Below are positions 37,053 to 50,403 of a stretch of DNA of 64,000 nt, piece after piece; positions within the stretch are counted from its first letter, which is position 1, and every line of letters begins with the position of its first letter. The notes beneath the pieces are model-generated. The model was not told where the DNA came from. It was given only the letters and a program-made list of their open reading frames with translations, and ran no database searches. This DNA comes from Drechslerella dactyloides (taxonomy: Eukaryota; Ascomycota; Orbiliomycetes; Orbiliales; Orbiliaceae), in the NCBI GenBank assembly GCA_020064725.1, contig JAGTWJ010000007.1, positions 1,364,001 to 1,428,000 on the forward strand, read 5' to 3'. Made by a program: the position numbers and the translations under genes.

Positions 37053-40000
37053 TGCGGTTGATATGTATTGACCCCGTACGTTCCGTTCCTTCCGTTCCCC
37101 GCAATCGATCGGATTCGTGTAGGAAGATTTTGAAATCTCAGATCGGTTACGATACGGGTAGTAGCCGTAACTTGTCGTTTCGTCTTACGGTCGAAATTTT
37201 ATACAGACGGTGCAGTGCTAGCTAGCGCGCAAAACCCTGCCGGCGAGTGACACCGCTTCGAGAATCCAGCTACTTATAAAACCGTCGAGAGGGACGGTGA
37301 ACAGGTATGTAAGTATGTATCGATTGAGAGTGCGCCGTTCGGCCGGAGACTCGGATCTAGTACGTCAAAGAAGGGCACGCTAGCTGGCTACGGCGGCGCA
37401 GTCAGCATGATTCGCCGCTGAATAAGAGTGTTTGCTCCAACAGCGCATCGCTGGATGTCCGACCTGGCCCGCGGATTCGATTCTCCCAGCTGCAGCTGTC
37501 ACGCCGCGTCGACCTGCCGCTTCCGTCGTCGCGCAGCGGATCCACCGATCGCCTTTATATTTAACCTGTGGAAAGAGAGTGACTGTGTGTACAATCGAGA
37601 TCTCGGTCGCCGTTCGGTACTGCTGTGGCGTACGTACGCACAAGATGGGTCGACGTTGAACGTGCTAACTTTGGTAAATGCGTATCCGGCGTTGTGCGCT
37701 CTTTAAACTTCGCCGGGTGAAAGGAACCGATAGTTATGTCCAGATAACTATCTTCGAACGCTGAGATGCTACCTGCTAGTCTGGTCTTAAAACGAGCGCA
37801 AACGTCCCAGTATTTGTATTCTCACCGCGCCGTCCGGCTAGCTCACGACGATAGTAATTCTAAACTCGGCTGCCCGACCGAGCGGGCCCGCTGAGCTCGT
37901 GTACCGAGGCGCCGAAAGTCCCCGGCCAGCTATGACGACGTCCAGCGCCCGTTACGTTACCTGCGGGCTGTCGCATGCCGCAGCAGCACACCCAAACAAA
38001 GGTAAGGTGCACCCTTGTCGCAGTGTGCACGAAGTAAGTGTGCCGTGCTCCACCTGCCAGCTCTTGGACCCGAGCTGCCTGCCAATCGGAGTGCGGGTAT
38101 TAGGTGCCGAGAAAATGATTGGGGCCGGCCCATGGTACGGCTCTCGGATTTTGGAGATTGGATGATGTGCCGCGGGTTCGACTTTGTTAGACCTTCTCAA
38201 CAGAATAACATACTTATACCCAGCGGGGTGGATTCGGTATGGTTTGAAATATTAATGACATTGCGGACTCGCGATATTCGGGGTCCGGCATCCATCTAAC
38301 GTTGGATCCGAGTCTGACTTTTGAAATTTGAGCTGCGAAAGAGCGATCGCGGATGGCGAACGTGCAGATTTAGCACACCCCGGTCGGATCTGTGAATGGG
38401 ACCCGGCCGCCGCCAGCGCCATGTCGAATTCACCTGCCATCCAAGAATACTATACTAATGATAGTGGTATCGATATACAAGTGATCGTTATCTTAGTATA
38501 GGCGCAATTGCTCGTAGTATCTAGTAGGAAATAATAATCAATTAAACTCACTACTAACGTTATATGAAAACATCTACTACCGGCCAGTATAGCGGAGTGC
38601 AGTCGTACAAGCTCAATATACAATTTCGAATAGGAAATACCTCCCAGATCGACTTTGGTGACACGGAAGACAACTCACGGAGACGTCAACGTCGATCCCC
38701 ATGAGACGCGTCGAGACCGCAGCTGTGTGACGACGTGTGGAGACTCCATAGCAAGACCTCATCACCCTTCCTCCATCAGACATATATCCACCACGGCGCG
38801 TCCTCATCGACATCCGTACCGCAATTGGACGCGACAAGCGACATCCCTGCATTTGGCTATCAATTTCACTTCACTTGCCCCGTCCACATCAACGTACGTA
38901 CAGGTAGGCTCCTGCCCGGTTTCATAAACCAGAAGGACGTCCGTGAGTGCCCCCTAAAGCCAGTACTGTTCAAGATCCCACCCGCGCTCAAGGTCTCACG
39001 AATACCTGGACTCCAGAATACTGTACTGGTAACTTCGGCGTTCCCAAGACTAGATCTATAGAGACGAAGCCGGATAAGTTGGCATTGGCCATAGCCAAAC
39101 TCGCCTGGGTCGGCAACTGCGAAGTTAGCATTATACAGGGCAAGAGCGTGCACATACACTATGGAACATGCCACCTGTGTGTTTCACACTGACAGGCACC
39201 GGCTAGATTCCTAGTCTTTCAGGCTTCAAAATCCCAGAGAGGAGCGAAATTTATAGGCAGCCATCCACAAGCTTGAGGAGTCCAGCACTAAGAGGCTCCG
39301 CGTTGGCCAGAATTTCGCAACAGAACATCCCCGTAGCTTTGATCCGCAGGCACAATTAGCTCCAGACAGGCGTTAATAGACCCGAACGAACTCAGCATCA
39401 CCAGATATCTGGAGAACATACTACCAATAATTCCAAATCCCAACAATCCTTGGGGCACGATAGCACAAATATGCCAAGAAAGCAGCAGGTACGCCAAGCT
39501 TCACACAACATCATGCATTCACCACCCAAATTCGTCGCACGAAATAAGCGCATTTCGCTACTTCGACCGCGGCAGCCATAATCCGGTTCGAAGTGCGCAC
39601 TTCTAAACCTACACCCAACTCTAATAATTCGTGCTTTTGGATAAATTCTCTCAGAGTGGTCGAAGGTGGGGGCTGGGGTGTGATTGCAAGGGTGCGTGGC
39701 GGTACTTCCTGCCGAACTCGCGGCTGGCGCGGCTATTTCGCCATCCCTGTACGTCCCCCACACTCCCCAACGCAGAACCGTACCGAATCGCCCAGCACGC
39801 GCGTGCGTATGTAAACACCGGTATTAGCAGCAGTTCAGTCCCGCCGACCGACGAGCGCAGGCTACGCGATTGGCCGGGCGGGGGCGGTGAGCGAGAGGGC
39901 TGGTACACGGTACGTCTGGCATGTGTCGTGGATGATGCCGGTTGGGAATCCCGTTCGATTGGCGGGCCCAACTCACCAACTCCTGAAAGTGTTGCTGAAT

Positions 40001-40221
40001 TCCGGTTCGTCGGCTGGCACCCTGAGCTTGCTGGCGTGGACGGGTGGGTGCCAAAAGCGGCGGCGGACACGGGTGTGTGTTTTTCCAAGCTTCGATTCAG
40101 CACCGCTAGCTCCACGGAATCAATCTTCGTCCGGATAGGTCGGTATATTTTCGCCGCTGTCAACGGCTGCGTTGTGTGTGTCGACGTCGCGATCAGGTTG
40201 TGTTATTTGGAGTTTGAAAGG
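37053..40221. other. Long intergenic region, no gene seen
   Basis: About 3.2 kb. Several ORFs of 60-245 codons exist on both strands, the longest 39631-40374 (+). Its last part overlaps the start of the DUF6704-like gene in another frame, so it is most likely a shadow. A weak copy of the dispersed motif in reverse (TTTCATAAACCAGAA) lies near 38920. The section 38440-38600 is strongly AT-rich. Confidence 0.5.
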
Positions 40222-41004
40222 ATGGCGACGCTGCTTCCGCCGGTGCCGTGGTGGGTGTTTTGCGTGTACGAGCCGATTTCAACGTACGTGAGTCCCGTCG
40301 AGTCTGCTCTTTTTTACATTGGTTCCGCGGTGAGGTGGCTGGCTGGACGGATGGATTGGCGGATGGATGGCTAAGAATTCGGGTCTAGATTTGCCGGGCT
40401 GGGATACGCGGTGCTGAGCACGGAGAAGTTCGTGGCCGAGCAGCTGCCGGATGTGGAGGTGTCGGCGCTGACGCCGGAAGGCACGCTGGTGGCCTGGCAG
40501 ACGGGGAATCTGTTCGGGATCATGGCGATGATGGCGGTTGCCGTGCTGTGGAGCACGTCGGAGGTTGCCGTTGTGAAGAGGTACCTTGTGGCGTTGCTGG
40601 TTGGCGACATTGGCCATTTGTGAGTTACTACGTGCATTCAATTTTGCTGCAATCACATGAATCAAGTCGATGAGGGAGATATCATCGATGTGTGTGGGTG
40701 AATGCTGACGCGGTGAGGTGGATTTGGTGGTATACTAGGGCCGCTGTCTGGTGGCATATGGGGACGGGCCACTTTGTTGGCGCGCATCGGTGGAATGTGT
40801 TTACGTGGGGCAACGTCGGCGTCACGGTGAGCACCAATAAATACAGTTGTTTTTAAATTGAAGTCGATCGTGGGTGATCATTATGGCTGATTTATTGTGT
40901 GAATATGATGGCAGGCATTTTTGGCGGTGGTCCGGTTGGGCACGCTGGCGGGGCTGTTTGGAGGCATCGGCCTGCAGCCGTTGACGAAGCACAAGGCGCG
41001 TTAA
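40222..41004 (+). CDS. Small multi-pass membrane protein, DUF6704-like
   Basis: Four exons (40222-40283, 40389-40619, 40739-40826, 40915-41004) give 156 residues. The product starts MATLLPPVPWWVFCVYEPIST, then FAGLGYAVLSTEKFVAEQLP. It has a conserved core LVAWQTGNLFGIMAMMAVAVLW followed by VKRYLVALLVGDIGHL, and ends RWNVFTWGNVGVTAFLAVVRLGTLAGLFG. This layout of four membrane segments with the EPIST, QxGN, DIGH and WNxxTWGN motifs is that of a widespread, uncharacterised family in filamentous ascomycetes. No biochemical role is known to me. The phases are consistent across all three introns (105, 119 and 88 nt). Confidence 0.85.
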
Positions 41005-43993
41005 GCTGTTATTGTTCACAGCGGACGGGTGTATCTACGCACTCGAAGCGGAGATGTCAGGCGGCGGAGGAACGGAATGCGGTCGTGGATTTCCGCTGCG
41101 TGTAACGCGCCGGATCAGATCCGTAGATAATGGAATTTCCTCTCTCGCATCGCGGTGTTTGTTAGCAGTAGCGTGTCGTGCGCAGCCGGTTGCATCGCGA
41201 GGGAATGTGTTGCGCCGCCCTATACATTTTACAACATTGTGATATTTTGGAAGAGTTGACGGCCGCCATCAACGTCGGTGGACGGGGTCTGTCTTCGTGC
41301 TGTGCGGGTCGCGAATGAGGATTCCCAGGTCGACCTGCGAAAAAACCACGGGCGGGCGAGGCGGACGGCGCTGCGGGCGTCGACGCGCGCGACGGGCCCG
41401 TCTGCGGCAACGCTGCGATGCCTGCGGGTTTTTTCAATCCCATCTCGCGATCCGATCGATATCACATTTTTGGATATCGAGTGTAGAGATCGTGGAGACG
41501 GGAGATGTAGGATTGCGCATGGAGCTCTGCGGGAAAGCTAACGTTAGGCTATCGATCAGGTGCCTGCGATATCTGCACAGGAAGGTCGCACGGCCATGAA
41601 TGAATCAGTGGATGAATGCAACTACACCCGTCTGACGTGTCGAGCTGACAATATACGCAAAGATTCCAAGACGGGATGGATATGAATCACTTTCTTGTTT
41701 CCCGGTTCCGGACCGTGCATCGACTTGGTCTTGCATGCCATTCACAATGGCTGGCTGGCCTCGATGGGACAATCCGGGCGTAGACGTCGGTCTATAGAGC
41801 TAGCAGACGTGCATGCATCCTTTAGGCTACAGTATGTATGTGCATTACTCGTACGTATATACCGCTCTTGCCACCCTCCCTCCCCCCTCACCTTGGTTCG
41901 ATTGGGATTAACATTCTATTCAGCCCGCGAGGGGGGTATATTATGTGGCTTTGTTACGTTTGCCTTTACGTTTACGATAGATGCACGAGGCCGCATGTGT
42001 GTATGCGATAGATCCCGAAAACGATAATGTGATCTGGATGAGACCGTGTGTTACCATCCGTTTGGCGGTCTGGATCCATGATTCGACTTCAAACGGGGTT
42101 CGTCGACAGACACGTGGAGTGATATTAGCTGCGAGCGGAGTGAATCCGAGCCTTTTATTGTCATGAGCTAGCTCGGTTGACTGGATGGATGGATGGATCT
42201 ATTTTATGCACATCTACGCATATGTACGCACGTCTGGAATGTGCGTACGTGGGTTGCCTGTATAGCACGTCTGTACATGTACTGCGGCACGGTACATTAC
42301 ATGAGCGAGCTGCGGTACAGCATCCGTTGGGGTTGGATGGATGGATGCAAAGTATATGCCGGCAGCTAGCTCGTTTAATTTAATTTTGGCGGATGGGATG
42401 GGGAAGGGGGGTTATATCCACATGCATGCATGTCTGGGCGAGAGAGGACTGACTTGCTCTCTTCGGCTCTTGTCAGATCTCCGCGGTGGTGGGTTTTGCC
42501 GCATCGATCGAAGGGCTCGCTTTGCCCTTTTCCCTTTTCCCTTTTTTTCTTTTCTTTTCCTCTCTTCGTTTCTTTTCGGGATAGCACTGGCCGGAAGGCA
42601 CTAGCCGTGCGTGAAGCCGACGAGCGAGCGAGACAGACAGACAGTGAGAAGAAAGAGAGAGAGGAGGTGCAGGGCTGGCCATTTTTGCTCCGCCGGGCGT
42701 ATAATAGTAGTTAATAGCAGGACGATGCTATAATAGCGGAGGGCGTGTTAATATCGTACAAGGTCGTCCTCCACACGTTCATCCTGAGGCGTCTCTGCGT
42801 GTACTTGGATGTACGTCGGCCGGCCTTGCTTTCCGTCTTCATCTCTCTTTCTCGCTCTCTCTTTCTCGTCCCTTTTTCTCGCTCGTTCGACACGGTTCTC
42901 TCCATCGACAACCCTACCTCAGTCTCCTGCGAGTGAGCAAGTGCGGTGCCCAGTTTGCTGGAGCCCCCTCCAGCCAACCAGCCGTCAGACCCGCCCTCCC
43001 TCCGCCGCGGTGATTGACCGGACGGTGCAGCAGGGCCCATCCCCGTCGCAGTGGGATCGAGAGGTGCGTGAATGTGAACGGGCATGAATGGGATCACCAC
43101 CACCGTCGACGCAGAGCTGACCAGACTCACCGCCTCCTCTCCCAGATCTGAGGATACATCCACGGACAATCTGGAGGCTGCAGGCTGGCAGCACCGGGGC
43201 CACCCCCAGCAGGACACGTGCAGCCGCCACCGCGATAATCCAATACCTGTCCGATCAAGATAGTGCCTCCGAGCTAGTGTAGCATTAGAAGCGGTGGTGG
43301 CTCCGGCTGGCGTTGGCGGTGTTTACCACACCAACACACGGCGCCCGTTTGGGCAACGCAGCAGAAATAACACGCAGCCCGCCGCTCTTTCTTCCAATCG
43401 GTCAAACGTGCTCAACTGCGCCGTTTCTCCCGTCCTGTCTTCCCTCCTCGCTCGCCCTTCCGCTCTTCTCTTCCTCTAATAACACACAAACAACAACTTT
43501 TTACCCCATCTCCCCGTTTCCTCTCTCTTCTCCCCATCATCAACCTCAACCACCCCCCCAATATCTCCACATCTCCATCTCCCATCGCCATCCTCACAAC
43601 CCCCCGTTCACAGTAAGCCGTCTTGTCGCCCTCGTCGCGCTTCCATCTCCCTCTGCCATCCTCGCTTCACGCGTCCCCCGCTAGCGCTTTTCTCACTCCG
43701 CCATTTCTTCTTCGTCCGCGCATCCAAATTAACTGGTCCCCCGTGGAGTTTGTTTTTTCTCATCTCTCGCCATCGGAACTGCCATCCACTTCCATCCATC
43801 CACTTTTGACACTCCCAATATCCCATCCCATCCCGCTGGCGACGCTCTTCCCACCACGGACCAGAAAAACCTCCAACCGGGACAAACTCAAAAAGAACAT
43901 CCTCTGTCGGTCGCCCACCATCCATCACCACCCTTTTATCTATCTCTCGTCAACCCCCCAATCTGACTTTGTTGTTTGCTTTCCCGCCTTTAA
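41005..43993. other. Long intergenic region with low-complexity tracts
   Basis: About 3 kb with no convincing gene. GGAT runs lie near 42180-42200. A C/T-rich block covers 42526-42580. A second long pyrimidine-rich region (42830-42910 and 43410-43960) leads into ASH1 and probably holds its promoter and 5' UTR. Open frames on the opposite strand of that block are composition artefacts. Confidence 0.5.
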
Positions 43994-46900
43994 ATGTCTT
44001 TGCGCAGAAGACAGTCAGCGGCTTCTGTCACTCCGTCCCTGTCGGCGACCGGTGCTGCAACGCCCGCTGATTCCGTCCGGTCCGGCCGCAGCAGCAGGAA
44101 TCGCGTCACGGTGCACGGTAAGGACGTGGACATGACCAGTGATGGTGATGTCGAAACCAGCTCTGTAGACGAACAGCCCTCACGCTCTCTCAGGAAACGC
44201 AATTCCGCCGCCGCCCTCCTCCAGACATCTGCGGCTGCCGCCCCCTCCTCCAAATCCTCCACTCCCTCAAGGCTCACCGCGGACTCCTCGCGCCGCCACT
44301 CCACCCGCATCGATACCGTCGCCGCGGCAAAGAAGGACAAGGCGCCGATAACACCGCAGCCAACGCACAAATCCCAGACCCGCCGGATCCTCGAAGCCGT
44401 CGAGAAGGCGAAAAGCGCGGCCGCCAAGCTTCCTTCCGGCAAGATGAGCGGCAAGCAGACCCCAGCTTCCACCCGCAAGGGCAGCCAGGAGAAGGATTTC
44501 GACCTGTCGGACTCCGAATCCAACGGCGACCCAATGGATCTCTCCGACAACGACGGCTCCTCGCGCAGCTCGGAGCGACACATAATCGTCCCGGCCGTCA
44601 AGCGCAAAAAGTGGGCTGCCCACGGCCTCTACACCGGCCAGGATACCCACATGCTCGGCAAGAGCACCCTCAAGGCGAAAAAGGGCGTGGAACCCAGAAA
44701 GAGGAACCCCTTCCCGATGCCAATGTACAAGGGGCAAACAATCCTGGAGACCGAACGTGACTTTGTCCTCCCGTACACCGTCTTCAACCTCGACCCGTGG
44801 GTTTACCCCAAGCCGCCGGGCTGGAAGAGCCTCAAGAGAAGTGAGCTTCAACCCGTTACCTTTTTAGTGATATATTTAATTGGTTGGTTTTAATTTGCTG
44901 ACGATTTGCGACAGACGTCTTTGTTGGAGAGGCGGCCGATATATACCGAAACCAACGGAACAGCCGCAAGAATGCCTACCAGAGCACTGTCTGCAACTGC
45001 ACGCCAGAGGCTGGCGGCTGCGGGCCGGGATGTCTTAACCGCGTCATGTACTACGAATGCGATAAGAACAATTGCAGCCTCAAAGACTGCCAAAACCGCC
45101 CATTCCGCGATCTGGCCATCCGCGTCGAGAACGATACCTGGTTCGACGATGGCATTGAGATTATCCTGGTGGGTTTGAGCTCGTTGTTGTTGTGGCGATG
45201 GATTGTTAGCTAACGGGCAACGTTGCAGACGCACGATAAGGGCTATGGCTTGCGAGCGTGCCGTTCGTTCGGCCCCAATCAGATCATTGTCGAGTACATT
45301 GGAGAAATTATCACGCAGGAGGAGTGCGAGGAACGTTTGCATGGTCCCTATAAGGATAACGAGGTATTTCTTACCATAGCTTTTGGGGGTTGTGATGGAT
45401 GCTTACATGTGTTTAGAGCTATTACCTGATGGAGTTCGACAATTCGCTTATCATCGACGCCACTCGTGGATCCCTCGCTCGCTTCGTCAACCATAGCTGC
45501 GCTCCCAACTGCAAGATGGAGAAATGGTACGGGTATTTTATACACGCTGTCGCACGACGACGGAGGCTAATTTTATCATCGGCACAGGATGGTTGCTGGT
45601 CAGCCGCGTATGGCGCTGTTTGCTGGCGACGAAGGCATCGAGGTCGGCGAGGAGTTGACCTACGACTATAACTTTAGGTTTGTTTGACTGTAACCCCGTA
45701 CACGCGCGAAGAAAAAACAAACATGTCGCTGATTGCCTGGTTGTTTTACAGTTGGTTTTCCGGAGGAAGCACCCAGCTCTGTCGGTGCGGCACGGAACAA
45801 TGTCGCGGCCTCGTGGGTAAACGCAACGAACGCCGAGTCTCCACACCGATCCCGGAACCGCCTCCAAAGGTTGTCAAGCGTGTGAAGGCGCCTCCCCCCA
45901 AGCCCATCAAGAGGGAGATTCGCAAGAAGGCTGTCAAGGCCTCCAATGCTCGTGTCGTCAAGACGAAGAAGGCGCCGGCGAGCAAGGCGGTCGCGGCTGG
46001 AGCCAAGCGTAAAGTCGCGCCCAAGAGGGTCGCCGTCAAGCCGAAGCCAGCGGCACGGATTCTCGCCAAGAAGGCCGTTGCGAAGAAGGTGGTTAAGAAG
46101 CCTGGAGTTAAGAAGGTCGTCAAAAAGACCACGGGCGTCAAGGCGAAGATTGTCAAGACCACGAAGATCACCAAGGCTACTGCGAAAACCGCGAAGGGAA
46201 AAGCAACAACCGTTAAACGGACCGCGAAGACTACAAAGACCACGAAGGCGACGAAATCCGGGAAGGGTACCATCGCCAAGGTTACGAAGCCGAGAAAGCC
46301 ACGCGCACCAGCCGCTGCTGCCGCTCCTGCAGGTGGAGAAGGATCCAGTGCGCCTTTGCCCGAAGGTGCAGCTGGTCAAACTCCTGGCGAAGCCAAGGAA
46401 GGAGAACAGCTTCCAGAAGCTCTCAGGAAGCTGAAGGAGAAGACACACCGCGTGCTCAAGCCGAAGCCGCCACCGAAGCCGAAGCCGGCGCCCGAGCGCC
46501 AAGTTGTCAAGCGTCTCAAGTGGGTTGATGGGCAGCTGCGCGCTGTCGAAATGCGGTTAACGCAGGCTCCGCCAGTCCAGAAATCACCGGCGTCAAGTCT
46601 CGGTCGTAGGAGATTCGAGAAGGCCAAGATGATCGGAAACGCGATCGCTGCGGGCTTAATCAGCCAGGATGGCACGAGGCTGACCGGGAAGCTGCCGAAC
46701 GGGCGGGAGCTCTCGCCTGGGTCCGCAGCGATCGATCCCGCGCTTGTCGGCGGCACCATCGCGCCCGAGCAGTATCTCATCCCTGACTCCCAGTCACCCG
46801 ATCTTGAAGACGATGATTACGATTCGGAGGAAGACGACTACGCCAACGACCTGAACTTTGTGAAATGGCCAAGCGCGGTCGCCCGCGCGTACGGCATCCA

Positions 46901-48047
46901 CGACACGGCCATCGGTCTTACCACCTACCGAAAAATCACCGGCTACTACACGAAAATCACAGAGTTCGACCAGGGACCGATCCCCGACGAGCCGTCGTCC
47001 AAGTACATTTACGTCAAAGTGCCGCGGACGATCCGCGTGCAGCAGCAATCGCAGTGGGAGTCGGATCCGGACCAGGACATTCCAAAGGCGACGACGGGCC
47101 CGCCGCAGTACGTTCGCATCGGCCAATCCTACGTCTTGTACACTAAGGAGGTCGCGTTGGGCAAGCTTGGCAAGGCGCGGACGCTGTACATGCGGCAGCA
47201 CGGGCGGTACAAGCCGTGGAAGGCCGACGGACCCCTTCCCCGTAAGACACTGAAGGAGAAGCTCAAGCTGAAGCAGAAGCGTCTGCCAAAGCCGCCGCCG
47301 AGGGACGGCACCGGTGGCATCACGCGCACGCATCACGGGCTCGCGTCGGCGGCGCCCACGGCCAACATGCTGCATCCCGACTACCCGTTCTCTCACAACG
47401 CCGCGAGCATTTACGAACGGCCGGACTACCGTCCTGGTTTCCGACCGGACACGTCCTTCATGACGGCGGCGCCGGGGTTCGAGTCGTATAACATCCAGCC
47501 TGCGTTCCCCGAACACTCAGCCGACGACCTGACGACGGATCCGACGCTCAAGCGCAAGTTCGAGCTGGGTTCCATACTGAACGAAGGCGAGCTGGACCAC
47601 CACCAGAAGCGCCAGCGGTACATTGACGCGGAGGACGGGCGGTCGACGTTCGCGGCGAACCCGTTCGCGACGTACACGAATACGCACGGCGACGTGACCT
47701 TCACGGAGGCGTCGGCGCCGCAGATGAATGCGCCGGTGACGGACCCGGAGCTGATGAACCCGACGGGCGCGAATATCGAGCCGTCGTTCGCGAATAGCTT
47801 TGATGGGGCGAGCGGGTTTGCGGCGCATGCGGTCAACGGCAACATTGGCGATGATACGGGGTCGCCGAATCGTGGACCGGACTTTTCGCAGTTTGTTGGC
47901 GTGTGGCCGCCGCCGGTGCCGGCTGTGGTGCGGGAGGAGGGGAGTCCTGCTGCTGTTGCGGAGGCGGAGGCTGCGGTTTCGGTTGCTGTTGCGTCGTCGG
48001 TGCCGAAGATTGCGTCTGAGCTGGCGCGAGTGGAGGGCACGCTTTGA
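43994..48047 (+). CDS. ASH1: ASH1-like SET-domain histone H3K36 methyltransferase
   Basis: Six exons (43994-44840, 44915-45168, 45229-45363, 45417-45526, 45588-45677, 45752-48047) give 1,243 residues. The N-terminal 280 residues are Ser/Lys-rich. The AWS domain follows (CNCTPEAGGCGPGCLNR, then CSLKDCQNRPF). The SET core (residues 368-475) has THDKGYGLRAC, YIGEIIT, RFVNHSCAPNC and GEELTYDYNF. The post-SET motif is CRCGTEQCRG, just after the last intron. This arrangement is that of the ASH1 group, which methylates H3K36 in filamentous fungi. The next 150 residues are a Lys/Ala/Thr/Pro-rich tract (KKVVKKPGVKKVV and similar) resembling a linker-histone tail. A less repetitive C-terminal region follows (DLNFVKWPSAVARAYGIHD, YVRIGQSYVLYTKE), with a possible BAH-like stretch. 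All catalytic motifs are intact. Confidence 0.93.
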
Positions 48048-49115
48048 TTGTGCTGTGGTTTTTTTCTGATAGATGCCCTGGTTCTTTGTTTTTTTGATGG
48101 AAGGTTGTGATGCCGTTTTATGTACAGTATGCTTGTGCTTTTTGTTGTTTTCGTTTATGGTTGTTGTTGCTTGTTGATACTCCATCTCGTCGAGTGCCGT
48201 GGAACTTCTGTGGCTTTCTTTCTTTCTTCTCGCTATACTTTTATGTGGTTCTTTATTCTCACTTGATTTGCTTTCGTTACGTTCTATTCTTTCGACGGGG
48301 TTGGTGGTGGAGGATGGTGCAGTTGTTAGTATGATGTGTAATTTGCTTGTCTGTCTGTATTCATCCGGCTTACTATCGCGGATGGTGGATGGTGGACGCA
48401 GGATGGACGGATGATTGTGGTGGAAGAGGTGTTTTTTGAAAGTATTCTTTTTATCATTAATTTGAATGTGCTAGGGCTGGTTTAATGGAGATGACGATAC
48501 AGACTTATTATTACTCTCATTCTTTCTCTCCTTTGGGGGTTTTCGGTTTTTACTTTTACTGCCTTTATTCTTTGTGGTTACTTGATTGTGGAATCATGGC
48601 TACGTTGTGTTTATTACTGCTTGCTTGATCGTATTCTTCGAAGCTTCTCTGCTGGAGGGGTTGACGGTGGTGTAGGTAGACGGTGCATGTGAGGCTGGTG
48701 TTTGTTACACCGTATGTAGGTACTTACTTATGAATGCATCCATATTATCATTAGACTTGCACGATCGATAAATGGACCCGACGGTGTGTCGTCGTACGCG
48801 GGCTGTGGATGTGTATGCGTGTGGTACATTGTATACCGCTGTGACTACAGGCGAAGTTTGTGACCGTGTGGCACGTACGTTCGTCTACCGGTTACATTTC
48901 TCTTAGATCTACGTTTACTTTGTACTGTGTGTAGTGGGGCATCGAGGCTAGTGTAGTGGATTGAAATGGTTGATGCTATGCATGCTTGCATACATGATGG
49001 AAGGAAGGAAAGAAAGAAAGAAAGAAAGAAAGGAAGGATAGTGCGCGTCAAGCGAAGGATAGGTCATTAAATCGTGTACTCGTAATAACACCGTTCTGTC
49101 AACTCTCACACTCGC
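48048..49115. other. Convergent 3' flanks of ASH1 and SER2
   Basis: T/G-rich 3' flank of ASH1, with no gene seen. A GGAA/GAAA microsatellite is listed separately. Confidence 0.6.
48999..49037. repeat. Tetranucleotide microsatellite
   Basis: A run of GGAA units passes into GAAA units and back to GGAA. It is uninterrupted and lies just downstream of SER2. Confidence 0.9.
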
Positions 49116-50403
49116 TCACTGAGCTTCGTCCATCTGGTCGTTCTGGTCGGACGAGGGTTGGACCGGCGCGGGTGCGGGTGCGGGCTGGGCGTTCGGCGGG
49201 GAGATTAGCTGTGCTTGTTCCTTTGCGGTGACGCCGAAGAGGTAGAGGACGTGTTGTAGATCTCCGGTGTTAAGGTGCGCCGGCGCCTGTCACATAGTCA
49301 GTATACTGTTACACAGTAAAGTATGGAAGAAGGGAAGTGAGGAGGAAGGGAAATGAGGGAGGGGGACGAACCTCAGCTTGAACTCTCGGCTTCGCGTTGA
49401 ACGCGATACCGAATCCCGCAGCATGCATCATCAACAGATCGTTCGCGCCATCGCCAATCGCGACCGTCTGCGCGATGTTGATACCCTCGATATGCGCCAG
49501 ATCAATCAACAACGACGCCTTGCGCTCCGCGTCGACGATATCGCCGACGAGCTGGCCCGTCAATCTCTCGCCGTCGTCGCTGACCTCTAGATTGTTGGCG
49601 AAGGCGTAGTCTAGTCCCAGCTGTTCCTTAACCCAATCCGCGAGCGGCTGGAAGCCGCCGCTGATCACGGCGAGTTTGCAACCCATTCGCTTTAGGGCGG
49701 TGCAGAGGTTTCGCGCGCCCTTTGTGAAGGTTATGGTGCCGTTTTCTTTGAGCGTGTCGAAGACGCGGGCGGAGACGCCCTCTAGGAGTGCGCAGCGGGC
49801 GCGGAGGGAGGATGCGAAGTCCAGTTCGCCGCGCATGGCGCGTTCCGTGATGGCTGACACCTCGGCCTTTTTGTTTATGAAGGCGGCGATTTCGTCGATG
49901 ACTTCCTGCTGGATGAGCGTGGAGTCCATGTCGAAGACTACGAGACGCTTGTTCTTCCGCCAGACGTTGTCGGGTTGGAGTATCACATCGCAATCGTACT
50001 TGTCCTCGAATTCCTTGAGTTTAGGGTTCGCTTTCATGTTCTGGTAGAATTCCGCGCCGGTGTCGCTGTTGTCGTGCAAGGGACATGTTAACGCGCGGCT
50101 GCGCGCGGCGGTAAGGCGGTCGAGGGAGGTGAATTTCGAGTCCGGGAAGAGCATGTGCGAGCTGTAGCTCGTCATGCGGAAGTCCGAGCAGATGTCAAAG
50201 GTGAGCTGCGTGTCGGCTTCGGATTCGAGTTCGTTGGGGAACTGGGACCACCGCGGCGGCGGGTTGCGCAGGATCACCGTGGCGATGTAGGCTGGCATTT
50301 TTAGGATGCGGAGGCGGGCTCGCAGGCGCCGTTCGCGCTGGATTCTGCGGTCGAGGTCTTCGTTGAGGTTGAGTTCGTGGAAGTCGTCCGGGATGGGGAG
50401 CAT
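49116..50403 (-). CDS. SER2: Phosphoserine phosphatase
   Basis: The enzyme removes phosphate from phosphoserine, the last step of serine synthesis. Two exons (49372-50403, 49116-49286; 85-nt intron, phase 0) give 400 residues. HAD-family motifs are complete: motif I VVFDMDSTLIQQE, motif II LAVISGGFQPLADW, motif III Lys in the DAERKASLL region, motif IV AIGDGANDLLMM. The N-terminal 130 residues precede the HAD core, as in fungal homologues. The start chosen is MLPIPDDFHELNL; the frame is open upstream to 50550 but that part lacks family resemblance. A short Pro/Ala-rich tail (APAPAPVQPSSD) ends the protein. Confidence 0.95.

Noticed and set aside
39631..40374. 247-codon plus-strand ORF before the DUF6704-like gene
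   Set aside because: Its end reads the real first exon's intron, and the spliced DUF6704-like frame explains the coding signal better. No domain was seen.
42711..43217. 168-codon minus-strand ORF upstream of ASH1
   Set aside because: Its composition (RERERE, SS runs) comes from the complementary pyrimidine-rich leader of ASH1.
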